Positions 20,898 to 32,589 of a DNA stretch of 64,000 bases are shown here, piece by piece (within the stretch, counting starts at the first letter, position 1; every line of letters starts with the position of its first letter). Origin of the DNA: Areca catechu (Eukaryota > Streptophyta > Magnoliopsida > Arecales > Arecaceae). Below the pieces are notes generated by a model, which saw only the letters and a program-made list of their open reading frames with translations, did no database searches and was not told where the DNA came from. The stretch is from assembly GCA_021397845.1 (NCBI GenBank), contig CM038050.1, positions 116,549,891-116,613,890 on the forward strand, written 5' to 3'. The translations under genes were made by a program, and so were the position numbers.

Positions 20898-21530
20898 TGA
20901 GCCGTAGTTTGTTAGGTTTAGACCTAGGGTTCCTTTGAATAAAGTCCATTCTTTAGGAATGCATCGTCAGTCGAGTTTAAGACATTGTCTCAGATTTTGA
21001 GAGCACCAGGAATTGGGATTTGTATTTTGTCCAGGGCTGAAATTGCATTCAATGTTTCAATCAATAGGTTTATAGGCTAGAGTCCCTTTGAAATTGTTCA
21101 TGGATACAAGCCTCACACACCACTTGATCTGATTTCACTATTAGCCCACACACACAAGTCTCTTGATGCACTTGCATAGCATGTAAAGGACTTGCATAAA
21201 AAAATTCATGCCAAAATAAATTTAAGTAATGAAACTTATAAGAAGTTGGCTGATTCTCAAAGGCGAGTCAAAACTTTTGACGAAGGAGACTATGTAATGA
21301 TTAGGTTAAGGCCTGAACGGTTTCCTCCTGGAACCGTTAGAAAGTTACATGCTAGAGGAGCTGGACCATTTAGAGTGGTGAAGAGAGTAGGATCCAATGC
21401 CTATGTGCTCGAGTTACCTCCAGAACTAGGCATTAGCTCCACTTTCAACATTACAGACCTAGTAGAGTATAGAGAGCCAACTGTGATTCCCAGCGAGGCT
21501 TTGAACCTAATCCTGCTCTTGAGAGTGAAC
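20898..21530 (+). pseudogene. Integrase C-terminal region (GPY/F module)
   Basis: After a spacer with frame changes (20898-21080, still alignable to integrase in other frames), the plus strand reads SPFEIVHGYKPHTPLDL and then, from 21192, KKIHAKINLSNETYKKLADS, FDEGDYVMIRLRPERFPPGT, GPFRVVKRVGSNAYVLELP and ISSTFNITDLVEYREP. This is the integrase C-terminal DNA-binding part with the GPY/F module of Ty3/gypsy elements. A single-base deletion near 21500 shifts the frame before the chromodomain. The equivalent minus-strand regions are 40713-41240 and 61780-62240. Confidence 0.85.
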
Positions 21531-21786
21531 CTGATCCTGTGTGTCCACCAACAAACTGGCCTGTGAGGAAAGAGCAGATTGAAAAGATCCTGGATGATCA
21601 GGTTATCTCTACTCGTAATCGAGGATACCAAAGATACCTGGTCCGCTGGCAAGGAAGGCCAGATTCTGATAACTCTTGGATCTCCCGAGAAGAATTACAA
21701 GAGTTGGACCCAGACCTCTTGGAGAGATACCAGAGCCAATTTGATCCATACTCGACAGGGTCGAGTTCCTCCCACCTTGGGAGAAT
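21531..21786 (+). pseudogene. Integrase chromodomain and element 3' end
   Basis: In a shifted frame relative to the integrase part, the product reads RKEQIEKILDDQVISTRNRG, YQRYLVRWQGRPDSDNSWIS and REELQELDPDLLERYQ. The YLVRWxG and SDNSW(I)-EEL words define the chromodomain that chromoviruses use to direct integration to marked chromatin. The DNA after it (CCACCTTGGGAGAAT, 21772-21786) is the purine-rich stretch before the 3' LTR, so the chromodomain end and the plus-strand primer region nearly coincide. Confidence 0.88.
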
Positions 21787-23571
21787 TGGTGCGGGCACAA
21801 GACTCAGAAGAAGACTTCAGAGCTCCATCTGGATCTCTGATTAACCTTGCCCAAAGAATTAGGGTTTTTGGCTTGTAATAAGGGTTGACTTGATCAACTC
21901 AATTTTAGTTTGAGTTTGTATTACCTGTATTTTTTATTTTGTTGAGTCATGTTGACTCAGTAGTGGACTAGGGCTTCAACCTGGGGTGTTATTTTTTCTC
22001 CCAAGGCCAAGCAAGTAGGCGCCACACTTCCAGCCACACTCCCAGCCATACGCCTGAGTCCACGGGGTGCCACATCTCCATCCAGCAGGCTTTGGTCCCC
22101 ACACCACAGATAGCAGCTCCCTTCTCTCATGCGCCAATTGAGGAGAAATCCACCAGGGGTCCACAAAATCAAGGGGGCGGTCCAAGACTTCCAAAAAGAA
22201 CCAAACTATGAAAGGGAAGAAATTCTCTTGGGGAGAGATTCAAGGAGGCGCTCATTACCTGCCAGAAATACTCAAACAAAGTTAGAAGGAGCCATAACTT
22301 GGGGAGAATGAAAAGGAGGTATCCAAAAAGGGTTGAGCCATGGAAGGAAGGGGATTTCTCTTGAAAAGCAAGGTTAGGAGGCTCCCTAATCATTCCAACT
22401 AAAGCCAGATATAAAAGGCAACAAATTTTCTCTTAGAGGGCAAGGTTAAGAGGCGCCCAAACACTTCCTGATAAGGCCAAGCATAGAAGGAAAAAAATAT
22501 TTTCTTGGAGGTCAAGACAAGGAGGCGCCACCCACTTTCCTTTTTGAAGCTTCAATCAACTTTGGAATTAATTGGCCGGCCATATGAGTAGGGATTGATA
22601 TCCTAATTTGAAGATCCCCTCCTTTAGTCCCACATGGGAAGATATAAAACCCTACTCTCTTGTAATGGCTTATAAATTAAACCCCCATGTAAGTTTGAAA
22701 GAAATCAGATGAATGAAACCAAATTTTTTTGTGAGCAAACTTTGTGTTTTCTCTCTTCCGCACTTGCATCCAGGTGTTGAGCTCCGTGAGAGAGTAAATC
22801 CGGGTTCCCCAGAAACCTTGAGGTGGTGTGAGATCTCCAAAACCCAAACCCTAGGTTAGCCACTTCTACTCCATAACCCTAGCCGCCCACCATCCACTTC
22901 AATCCACCAAACCCTAGCCTATCCCACCTCCCACGGCCTCTCTCTCCAAGTCCAGGCCGACCACCAGCATTCAGCTACAGTCCGGATACATCAGATCCAA
23001 AGCTCTTTCCAGAGGAAGTCGAATCAACCTTCAATAGAATCCGGATCTCAGCGACATCAGCCTTTAAGTTCTTCGAACTGGTAAATCCTTCCCTGAGTCT
23101 CTGAATCCATCACTTGTTTTTCTTCTTCCCAGATCTTGAGTCCAGGAGAAGCCGACCCAGCCATGAGACCAGTATTGGAGGATCCATTACGAAGATAGCC
23201 GAATCCGAGGATCCAACAATCTGCTCGAGAGAGTTCTTCCACCCAAATTCTGTGAGATCATTGTCTGGTTGGTAACCATCTCTTCTCTTTATTTCTGTCC
23301 TGTTGAAAGTTCAGAGCGAAACCCTAGGTCTTGGAGTTTCTCAACCCCAACAATCCGTTACTTCTGAACTACTCTGATAACTTAGCTTTTTCTAAATTGT
23401 GCTTTCAATCCTTACCTAGTTTCCATCAACTTGGTTTAACTTTACTTTGAGTCGAAGCCAATTTCTGAAATATGAAAAAAAAAAAGAATTAATCTTAAAT
23501 TTACTTCCGCATACACTTCTTTGTTATTTGTTCTGCATCATTTTTGGTATCAGAGCTTCCGTTCTGCATCA
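21787..23571 (+). repeat. 3' LTR of the non-autonomous gypsy element
   Basis: It starts TGGTGCGGGCAC after the purine-rich tract and ends TTCTGCATCA at 23571, followed by the GAGTT duplication. It is nearly identical to the 5' LTR apart from scattered substitutions and one missing 31-bp unit. The TATA box is at 22671-22678. Confidence 0.93.
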
Positions 23572-23576
23572 GAGTT

Positions 23577-24836
23577 AGTCTCATCATCATCCAAATCTAG
23601 TTCTGGAGCAAGTGGTGCTAGAGCAGAATCAGTTGGAGCTGAAGTATCAGGAGCTTTGCCAGAAGAAGGTCTCCCAAAGTAGATAGAATGGCAGAGATCC
23701 CATCTCTCAGTCCTTGATGGCTCTCTCTCATCTCCATGTGAAACCTATCGACTCGTTGACGAATAATCATCACCTCAATCTCAATGTGAGAGACCCTATC
23801 CTCTAAACTCCCTGAAACTCTAGGTATATCAGACTATGCTGGCTCAAGCTGAGGAGCTGGCTCAAGCTGCACTAAAGGCTCGGGCAATGTCTTAGATGTC
23901 TCTCTATGAACCTCAGATGGCCCTGCCTATCTAGAAAAGATGCGCTCCTCCTTCGCTATATCCTCATCTCTATCAGTGGCCTGACCAGATATGCATCATC
24001 TCCATTGGCCTTTGATAAGCTGATATCCCATTCAGTGCAATGATCTCATGTCATAGACATAGTGTGCAGTATTTGCCGGTAGGGCTCATCATCCATAACT
24101 ACTCCATAAGCTCTAAACAATAAAGTCAGCCCCATCCTATAGGGCAAACACAATCTCTAGCTGATCTATGCCTCAGTCAGCTGATGTACCATGAGTACCG
24201 GAAGGCACACTGGCATGTGCTGTACTAGAGAAACCATCACTAATAGCTCCCGCTCTATAATAAAGTCAAAATGGCCGATCTTCAGTAGAAGAATCCGGGC
24301 TACTATATGATGCAGCATCCTCATCTCAGGCCTCAGCCTCGAAGCTACTACAATGGCTCCCTCTTGTAAGTCATCTATCTCAAAAATGCAATGGAGACCA
24401 CTGACTCTATCCACAAAGCTATCCATAATTGATCCCCTTATGGTTATGTCCCATACTCTGCTCAGAATCTCTATGGACACTGGGACATCTCTAACTCGAA
24501 CCTGAGCAACCCATCCATCGCTACCTCGGACAAGCGAACCATAGAACTCTCGAATCGAACCTGGGTAAAATCTATTTGTCAATGAGCAAAATGGCACCAA
24601 TCTTGCATCCCTGAGCCATTGACCTATCCTAAACTACTGTTGATCAATGAAATCAAAGTCCACATGACGTCCTTCGATGATAGTCTTCGATCCCATGCGA
24701 TTGCTGCAGGAAAGAGAGGTCTAACCATAATCTCAGGCTCCATAGCTGCTCTAGCCTCATGTCTTGCCTTTGTTCTCCTTTTTTCTTCTTGATTGGATTG
24801 TCTTGGATGATGAACAACTTGCTTCCTAGGCCCCAT
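23577..24836 (-). pseudogene. ORF3 N-terminal and central part of the minus-strand Sirevirus-like element
   Basis: Start ATG at 24836 gives MGPRKQVVHHPRQSNQEEKR, the same opening as in the other two copies. After a frame change, 24166-24600 is open and contains FYPGSIREFYGSLVRG, VSIEILSRVWDI and EMRMLHHIVARILLLKIGHF; the last block is the ORF3 signature shared with 8461 and 38135. Positions 23577-24160 carry stops and lead into LDLDDDETNS at the gypsy insertion point. The R-F-Y-x5-EFY and IL-W words resemble the putative plant transposon protein domain often annotated in plant genomes. The role is unknown; particle or host-interaction functions have been proposed for env-position ORFs but nothing here proves one. 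Confidence 0.72.
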
Positions 24837-25310
24837 TCCAAAGATACATGATGGAAATGCAAGAGGAGAACAAATCTATGGTTTCTATAGTGCTAAAACA
24901 TAGAGAAAGGGGGAAAATAGTAGAACACAAAGGAAAATCCATCCCAAAATGAGGATTTGAGAGGTTTAGAGTTGAAATCTGGAGGTAAGAAGTCATTAAA
25001 ATAGTGTTAGGGATGAGTCAGCTCAATGTGGAAGGAAGAAAACAATGAAAACACTTTGTTTACTTATTTTTGTCTCGGTCTATCGTTGCACAAGTGTCTA
25101 CTCATGACACAGAGTCAAGTGTCGACACTTCCAGGTGTCGACACTTCCAAGTGTTGACACTTCGACTTAAAACTAAAAAAAAATTAGGGAAAAGAGCATT
25201 GATCAAAATGAATAGAATTTCAATGGAATTCAAGGAGATTAAACATAATTAAGAGCAAATTTGATCTTTCAAGGGTCAAAGAATATAAAGAGATAGAATT
25301 TTTCAATCAA
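24837..25310 (-). promoter_or_regulatory. pol-ORF3 spacer with GTCGACAC repeats
   Basis: Between the RNase H end and the ORF3 start the sequence is non-coding and carries AAGTGTCGACACTT-type words: two exact GTCGACAC copies at about 25112 and 25135 and a variant at about 25150. The same octamer is repeated seven times in the 3' LTR of the same element. This may be an internal promoter or RNA signal for ORF3; the sequence shows only the shared motif. Confidence 0.45.
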
Positions 25311-26571
25311 AAGGGTTGATGACCCCAAGTTCTCTTCTAATCATACTGAACCAAACTTCTTGGAGAGGTTTAGTCAATATATCAGCTAATTGCATTTCAG
25401 TACTAACAAATTCAAGCATAACATCATTATTTTCAACATAATTTCTAGTAAAATGATGCCTAATTTCAATATATTTACTTCTTGAGTGCTGAACAGGATT
25501 TTTAGTTAAGCTTATTGCACTAGTATTATCATATTTTATTGGTGTCTTAATTAGTTTGATTCTAAAATCTTCAAGTTGTTGCTTAATCTATAAGATTTAT
25601 ACACAACAACTTCCTGTTGCAATATACTCAGCCTCAGCTATGGATAGTGCAACTGAAGTTTATTTCTTGCTAAACCAAGAGATTAAGTTAAATCCAAGAA
25701 ATTGGCAAGTTTCACTAGCACTTTTTCTATCAAGTTTACACCTAGTAAAATTAGCATCAGAAATTCCAATTAAATCGATAGATGAATCTCTAGAATACCA
25801 CAAACCAATACAATCAATCATACCAGATAAGTATCTAAATATATGCTTAGAAGCTAATAGATGAGATTCTTTAGGATCAGACTGATATCTAGCACATATA
25901 CAAATACTAAACATGATACCTGGTCTACTAGTATTCAAATATAATAAAGAGCCAATCATTCCTTTATATAGTTTTTGATTAATAGATTTACCATATTCAT
26001 CTTTATCAAGTTTACAAGAATAGCTTATAGGTGTACCCATTGACTTAGTAGTCTCCATCACAAACTTCTTTAAGGTTTCTCTTGTGTACTTAGCTTGATT
26101 GATGAAGATTCCATCCTTAGTTTGCTTGATTTAGAGTCCGAGAAAAAAATTTAGTTCTCCCATCATGCTCATTTCGAACTCTCCCAGCATGAGCTTGGCA
26201 AACTCTTGACAAAGGATTTCATTAGTAGCACCGAATATAATATCATCAACATAAATTTATACTACTAATAAATCATCTTTTTTCTTCTTTAGAAATAAAG
26301 TTGTGTCAACATGGCCTTTAAAGGAATCATTTTCAATCAAAAACTTGTTGAGTCTTTCATACCATGCTCGGGGTGCTTGTTTTAAACCATAAAGAGCTTT
26401 GTGTAGTTTAAAAACATGATCAGGATGTGTATGATTTTCAAAACTAGGTGGTTGTTCAGTAAATACTTCTTGTACTATATAACCATTCAAAAAAGTACTT
26501 TTAACATCCATTTGAAAAAGTTTGTAGTTCACAAAACATGCAAATGCTAAAAGTAATCCAATGGCTTCAAG
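25311..26571 (-). pseudogene. Sirevirus reverse transcriptase and RNase H
   Basis: Minus-strand segment 26257-26532 reads YKLFQMDVKSTFLNGYI and KLHKALYGLKQAPRAWYERL, followed after a stop by IYVDDIIFGATNE, with YVDD at 26242-26253 intact. Segment 25660-26061 gives the connection and RNase H start (GMIGSLLYLNTSRPGIMF, SETCQFLGFNLISWFSKK), and the frame then runs through SVALSIAEAEYIATGSCC to LADILTKPL and the C-terminal RRELGVINPF near 25310. The enzyme would copy element RNA into DNA in the cytoplasmic particle. Stops at about 26256, in LGL*IKQ and in several later places make it inactive. Confidence 0.88.
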
Positions 26572-27795
26572 TCAAGCAACAGGTGCAAAGGTTTCATTAA
26601 AATCAATGCCTTCCTCTTGATTATAACTTTTAGCAACCTTGCTAGCCTTGTTCCTAGTAACAATACCATTTTCATCCAATTTATTTCTAAATACCCATTT
26701 TGCACCAATGATTGAAATATTAGATGGTGTTTCTATTAGAGTCCAAACATTATTTCTTTCAAACTGATTTAATTCTTCTTGCATTGCATTAATCCAATTA
26801 GGATCTTTTTCAGCATCTTTTAAATATTTTGGTTCAATTTGAGAAATAAAAACAATGTAATCACATTCATTTCTAATTAAAGATCTTATTCTCATCCCTT
26901 TTGATGGATCATCTAGGATTAACTCCTTAGGATGTCCATGAGCATACCTCCACTCCTTGGGTAGATCTTGATGCTTTGGTGTGGATTGTATGGCTTCTTC
27001 TCTTTCATTTATGTCTTGATCTTCTTCACTTTGTTGAGAAGGTTGATCATCCAAAGTCAACTTCTTTAACTTTTCAATACTTACACATGCATCAGAAGTA
27101 TCCTCTTTTTTAGAGGATTTGTTAGCAGACTCTTCAAAGACTACATGTGCAGACTCCTCTACTACTAAGGCTCTTTTATTAAAAACTCTGTATGCCCTGC
27201 TTGATATAGAGTATCCTAAGAAGATACCTTCATCAGACTTGGCATCAAATTTCTCCAAATTATATTTACTATTATTCATGATAAAACATTTACAACCAAA
27301 AATATGAAAATATTTTAAAGTTGGTTTTCTTTGTTTCCAAAGCTCATATAGATTTTTCTTTAAAATAGGATGAATTAAAACATGATTCAAAATATAATAA
27401 GCAGTATTAATTGCTTCAGCCCAAAAATATCTCGATAAATCATTTTCATAAAGCATAGTGTGTGCCATTTCTTCTAAAGTATGATTTTTCCTTTCTACAA
27501 TCCCATTTTGTTGAGGTGTCCTAGGTATAGAAAAATTATGTTCAATCCCTTTCTCATCGCAAAAGTTTTCAAAATCTTGATTTTCGAATTCAGAACCATG
27601 ATCACTATGAATGCAAATTACAGAAGTACCTTTTTTATTTGAAACTTTTCGGTAAAATTTCATGAATGCTGAAAATGATTTGTTTTTGTGAGAAAGAAAT
27701 AAAACCCATGTAAACCATGAAAAATCATCCACTATAACTAGTCCATATCTCTTACCTTCTAGACTAGATATTCTAGTTGGTCCAAAGAGATCCAT
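26572..27795 (-). CDS. Sirevirus integrase core to RT start, longest open stretch
   Basis: This 407-codon open frame begins MDLFGPTRISSLEGKRYGLV. The D,D(35)E triad of a copia integrase is complete: Asp2, Asp65 in HSDHGSEF and Glu101 in NGIVERKN. Later residues include YFWAEAINTAYYILN and FGCKCFIMNN, an acidic linker (about 230-270) and the RT start WINAMQEELNQFERNNVW, GAKWVFRNKLDENG and EGIDFNETFAPVA. The start Met is internal to pol; the true polyprotein starts upstream in gag. Integrase would insert the cDNA. The frame ends in a stop at 26572 inside RT. It is the best-preserved coding part of the window. Confidence 0.9.
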   Translation of the reverse strand: MDLFGPTRISSLEGKRYGLVIVDDFSWFTWVLFLSHKNKSFSAFMKFYRKVSNKKGTSVICIHSDHGSEFENQDFENFCDEKGIEHNFSIPRTPQQNGIVERKNHTLEEMAHTMLYENDLSRYFWAEAINTAYYILNHVLIHPILKKNLYELWKQRKPTLKYFHIFGCKCFIMNNSKYNLEKFDAKSDEGIFLGYSISSRAYRVFNKRALVVEESAHVVFEESANKSSKKEDTSDACVSIEKLKKLTLDDQPSQQSEEDQDINEREEAIQSTPKHQDLPKEWRYAHGHPKELILDDPSKGMRIRSLIRNECDYIVFISQIEPKYLKDAEKDPNWINAMQEELNQFERNNVWTLIETPSNISIIGAKWVFRNKLDENGIVTRNKASKVAKSYNQEEGIDFNETFAPVA

Positions 27796-28440
27796 ATATA
27801 ATAGCTCTAATGGCCTAGTAGTAGCAACAAAACCTTTAGGTTTAAAAGATGTTTTTACTTATTTTTCAAATTGGCATGCCTCATAAACGTTATCATTTTC
27901 AAAACTAAATTTTGGCAAATCTCTTACTAAATCATTTTGGTAAGTTTTTAAAGTAAATACAAGCTAGCATGACTTAGTCTATGATGCCAAAGCCGACTAG
28001 TCTTATTTATAGTAAAATTCATTTCAATTAGGCATTCTCTATTAGACAAAGATAGATTATTCAAATCTACTAGATAGATATTACCATGTCTTTTTCTAAT
28101 AAATTTTACTCTAATTTTATGAGGACTAGTAATCATACAATAAGATGATTCGAAAATAACTTGGAAACCCTTATCACAAAATTGACTAATATTTAAAAGA
28201 TTATGCTTTAAACCTTCAACTAAAAGTACATTATTAATGCAAGTAGAAAGGGAGATGTGAACCTTACCAGTATCAATGATTTTTTCTTTATCATTATCTT
28301 TGAAGGTCACACTCCCTCCATTTATTGCCTCAAGAGAGGTGAATTGTTTCACATCTCTTGCCATGTGTCTTAAATAACCATTATCAAGATACCATAGCCT
28401 GTTATTTTTCTTGGTTGCAAGACATACCTGTAAAACAAAT
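27796..28440 (-). pseudogene. Sirevirus protease end and pre-integrase zinc region
   Basis: The frame at about 28400 reads LWYLDNGYLRHMARDVKQF. In copia proteases this position is D-S/T-G; here it is D-N-G, so the active site appears changed. The product then continues as FTSLEAINGGSVTFKDND, KHNLLNISQFCDKGFQVIF and RLWHHRLSHASLYLL, the GAG-pre-integrase HHCC region. A frameshift and stops separate this part from the integrase core at 27795. Confidence 0.82.
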
Positions 28441-29670
28441 CAAGTTTTATTTTTAGGCACCCAAGCCAGCTTGGGTCCTTTAGGGTTAGTGCTTAAATTG
28501 GTTCCTTTTGGAACCCAAATATTTTCAAAATTATTGATTTTTCTTAAATTGCATTGAAAAGCTTTATGACCTAATTTTTTGCATGAAAAACATGTAATGC
28601 TTGATAATGCAGGTACAAAGAAATTTTTGAAATACCTTTGCTATTATTGAGATTCATATCCTAATCCTGCTTTATTAAAAATAGCTCTTTGATTATTTAA
28701 AAAAAAGATTTAATTTTTCAAAACTATAAGCAAACTTTTCAACAAAGGGTTTTATTTTATCAAGTTCATCTTTATAATTTTTGTTTTCTATCTCTAAATC
28801 TTTGTTTTTCTTTAAAAGGTCATCATTTGAAACAACAGCTTTAGGTCTTTTTAAAACTTCATTTTTCATTGTTAAAGTTTTGTTTTTCTTTTCTAAAACA
28901 TCAAGTTTGCTTTTTAACTCATTAACTTCATTCAAAAGAGAATTGTTTTCATGTGAAAAACTATTTGCATGCCTTTTCAATTTTCTATTTTAAGAAAGAA
29001 TCATTTTATAATCATGCATCAATTCATCAAATATATTTTTTAATTGATCAAAAATAAAATTTACTTTAGAGTTAGAAATTACCTCTTCTTGTTTTTGTTG
29101 TGCCATGAAACATAGATTGGCAACTTCAGTTGGTTCTTCATCTGAGCTGGAGTCCTCGCTGTCACTCCAGGTCATCATCATAGCTTTCTTTCTAAGCTTC
29201 TTTCTTGATTTCTATAGGAGAAGACAATCAAACTTATAATGTCCTGGCTTCTTGCATTCAAAGCATATAGGTAATTCTTCACCTTTTCTTTCTCTTTCTC
29301 CTTTCTTTTCCCTTGTCTTTACTTGTTTAGAACCTTCTCTAGTAAGGAAATTTTCTTCTTTTTATAAATCTTTTGAACTTCCTTGCTAGAAAAGCTTTCT
29401 CACTCTCATCCTCTTCTTCCTCTTCTTATTCTTCACTTGAGGATTCTTCTTGAATTGTAGACTTGAAGGCTATCCCCTTTTTCTTTTTGTCTAAGTCCAT
29501 AGATTTCTGCTTTAGATTTAGTTCATAAGTCATGAGCGATCCCACTAGTTGCTCCAAGGATAATTTGTCAACATCTTTGGCTTCTTGTATGGCAGTCACC
29601 TTTGGATCCCATGAAGTTGGAAGTGACTTGAGAGTTTTGTTGACAAGATCAGCATTAGACATGATTTTAC
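28441..29670 (-). pseudogene. Sirevirus gag, 3' part with two zinc knuckles and a coiled coil
   Basis: From the solo LTR insertion the minus strand reads NADLVNKTLKSLPTSWDPKV, AIQEAKDVDKLSLEQLVGSL, a basic linker, and an intact zinc knuckle CFECKKPGHYKFDC at 29224-29265. An acidic patch (DSEDSSSDEE) and a Lys/Glu/Asn-rich coiled coil (28690-28980; ENNSLLNEVNELKSKLDVLE) follow, then a second zinc knuckle CFSCKKLGHKAFQC at 28551-28592. Two knuckles separated by a coiled coil is the layout I expect for Sirevirus gag. Several stops and frame changes are present. Confidence 0.85.
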
Positions 29671-32100
29671 TGTTAGGATCCGGTGCAATGCAGCGGAAGG
29701 GTAATTTCAAAAATTAAAATTAAATATGCACCATAAATCCTAAACTAGGAACTCCTTAATAAGACTAGAATACATGATGACAAACATTTCTATGTAAATT
29801 GAATTAGAATACCAACCTGTAATCGCTAATTCCAATTTATGAAGACTTAAAACTTGAAGATCAACGGGCTATTTGAATTCACCAAGCGTCCAAGTGTCCA
29901 CCATCCGATGGTGATCCACACAGAGCAATGACCAAGAACACTATCTTCTTGTCCAATAGTTCCTCGTATTGAGTTCTTCTTCTAGAACTCAATTCTTCGG
30001 GTTATGGCTGGAAATCTTCCACTCAAAGGTATGTCTTCTTCTTTTTTACCCCTTCTCCACCTTCTACCTAGACTTAGAACCTTTAGGACACCTTTGTCTT
30101 GAAAGTAAGACCTTGTCCTAAGAAGATTAATGCTTGTCTTTAATTGGTGGAGAAATTAAGACAAGAATGTCTTAATGTAAGAAAGAAAGGAAAGAACAAA
30201 AACAGAACTCTTTCTTTCCTTTACCGTCGGAGACTTTCGCTCTTGTTCTTGTTCAGTAGCAGAGTTTCGACAGAGGTGTACTCTGTAAAGGAAACAAAGC
30301 AAAACAAGAAAAGGGAGAAAGAGTCTTTAGGAGAGGAAGAAGAATAATAAAAAAAAAATTCACCGAAGTTCTGATTTCCATTCCTTTATATAGTTTTCAG
30401 AGAGGCGCCCTCACAACTCTCCGTAAACATTTTCTCATGCCCTTTCCTTCTTCTCATGGCCTTTTCTTCTTTCTCACGGCCTTCTGGATTAATTCTCATG
30501 GCTTTTATCTAAGGAAGAAGTCGCGACAATTGGGAAAAAGATGTCGTGAAACTTGAATCTCCGAAGAGATACGATTTCGCGCACCTGGGAAGAAACAACG
30601 CTTTCTTTCTTTCTTAAAACCCCACCACCCGTTAGATTACCATCCAAGGGATGACAAGTGAGGCGCTAAATATGAGAATGAATGCCGCCCCAACTTAATT
30701 CATCGAAGAATTAAGTGGGCGCGCCAAGAGTCCATGCGCCCATGGACTCCTCCATATGGCGTGCTAAGAGTCCATAAGCGCATGGACTCTTGGTGTTTTT
30801 GGCGTGCAAGGGCTAAGGGGCGGGTGGTATGCTAGCCTAAGTAATTGGTTAGCCAATTGGGTTAGCCATAATCCCTAAAACCTCAATTAGGATCTAATTA
30901 GATCCAATCAGAGCCCAAATTGAATCAATTCGGAACCCTAATTCGAATCCAATTCGAATAGAAGTTAGGATTTGCAACACTTGCTAGAGTGTCTTCATGC
31001 AAATGACTCTTGATCAATTCTCTTAAGTGTGTGACCCATTGGGTTCCATATCTAGCCAGCAGTGGGTTCGAATACAAGTTGACCTAATTTGATTAGAACT
31101 CTTTCTAATCGATTTAAGTCAAATCGGGCTTACCCGATTTTGATCAATTATGACTCTTCCTAATAAATGATCATTAAATTTGATCAACCCACAAGACAAG
31201 ATTGACGTCTAGCAACGTGTCATGTCTATCCGGAAGATATAGAAATTCTGGTAAAATACCAAATCTACCCTTTAGTAGAAAGTTACCGTACAATTAAATC
31301 CTTCGATCAGCCTACACCCAAAATATAATTATGGATATGGATATATGTCAAATCCAATATTATATTTGTTTCTAGCTCAATCTTATATTGATGATTCAAT
31401 TATCTTGATATCAGAAACCATCTCTAATATCTTTATTTTGATCAAAGATTCCCTAAATCATCATCCGATTGATAACTAGCTGGATGCAATCTCCTCTTAC
31501 TAAGAGTGATCGATTCCTTGTTGACCTACTCATTACCTTCATATACAATTCACCATTCCCAGTATCAATCCTGTGTATGACTCAGTGTCATGATTAGGAT
31601 TGAGCCTTTAAAGGATGGGTTCATGTACATAAGGTACTTATGGCAGTCTCAGGTCAAAGGATTACTTGTACCACTCCCACTATGAGAACCTTCTATTGAC
31701 ATGTAGCTAAGACTCCATTAGATGTTCTCAAGTTGCATCATATCAGTGAACTCATTCTCTAATGAGCACCCACATCCTAGTATTAGTGTCATACACAAGT
31801 GACTGTGAGAGCAGTCACCCTCTCCAATATACATGGGATGTGCTAGTCTTACCGAAAAAAACCTTGATCCCCTACTAAGGGTTCCTTTGACTAGAAATAT
31901 TTTAGATTAAGGTTTTAAGACTTTAGGTCTCACTGGTATGATCTCATCATAACCCAAAAATCATAGCCCTAATCTATGGGGTTCATCATATAATAATAAA
32001 CACAGCGTATGATGAAAAATAATGCCTTTATTAAAATATTGTCAATTACAATGGTTTAGGAGATACAACATAGATTGGCTTGTAGGGCATATCCCTTTCA
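29671..32100 (-). mobile_element. Solo copia-type LTR with TTTAC target duplication
   Basis: On the minus strand it runs from TGAAAGGGATATGCCCTAC at 32100 to CCGGATCCTAACA at 29671. TTTAC flanks it at 29666-29670 and 32101-32105. Its TG/CA ends, 2430-bp length and TATGCCCTA start resemble Ty1/copia LTRs. No internal region remains. It splits gag of the Sirevirus-like element. A GC-richer block at 30530-30830 shows no coding signal. Confidence 0.9.
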
Positions 32101-32553
32101 TTTACCTAAACTTTTTATGCCATTAACAATGTTTATGAATCTAGTGTACATGTTAGTGACAGATTTATTTGGTTTCATTCGGAACATCTCATAAGTGTGC
32201 ACTAACATGTTTACTTTTGTGTTCTTCACTTGATCAGTATCCTCATGGCTAACTTCAAGTGTGCCATATTTTCTTAGCAGATGTGCATGTAGAGATTCTA
32301 TTGAACTCACTAGGATCATTAGCATAATAAAGGAGATTCATTGCTTTCGCATTAATCTCGGATTGTTTAATATCATTTTTATCTCAGTCCTCTTCGAGCT
32401 TTGGGATGGAAACACCATTAACCAAAATCAAAGGAATATGTGGACCTTTATCAACAACTTTCCATAAATTATAATATGTTGAATGCAAGTAAATTCTCAT
32501 TCTAAATTTCTAATGAGTATAATTTGTTCCATTAAAATATGGAGGTCAATTTA
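32101..32553 (-). pseudogene. Sirevirus gag N-terminal part
   Basis: The minus strand from about 32553 reads GTNYTH, KFRMRIYLHST, VVDKGPHIPLILVNGVSIP and INAKAMNLLYYANDPSEFNR, then NTKVNMLVHTYEMFRMKPNK and MYTRFINIVNGIKSLGK up to the solo LTR. These are the N-terminal blocks of copia gag (UBN2-type). Stops are present around 32410 and 32530, and a frame change near 32260. Confidence 0.8.
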
Positions 32554-32589
32554 AGGCTTGTCCCTAAACTACACTAGTACCAATTCAGT

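Larger units (their letters stand above)
14907..23571 (+). mobile_element. Non-autonomous chromodomain gypsy element (gag, acidic ORF, integrase fragment)
   Basis: The element has two LTRs (14907-16721 and 21787-23571) that differ at only about 2-3% over the first 240 bases compared by eye, a primer-binding site, a leader, gag with a zinc knuckle, an acidic coding region, an integrase fragment, a chromodomain and a purine-rich stretch before the 3' LTR. Flanking duplications are GAGTC (14902-14906) and GAGTT (23572-23576). Protease, reverse transcriptase and RNase H are absent, so it could only move with proteins from another element. Removing the solo LTR inside gag leaves about 7.0 kb. It is inserted in ORF3 of the Sirevirus-like element. 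Confidence 0.93.
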
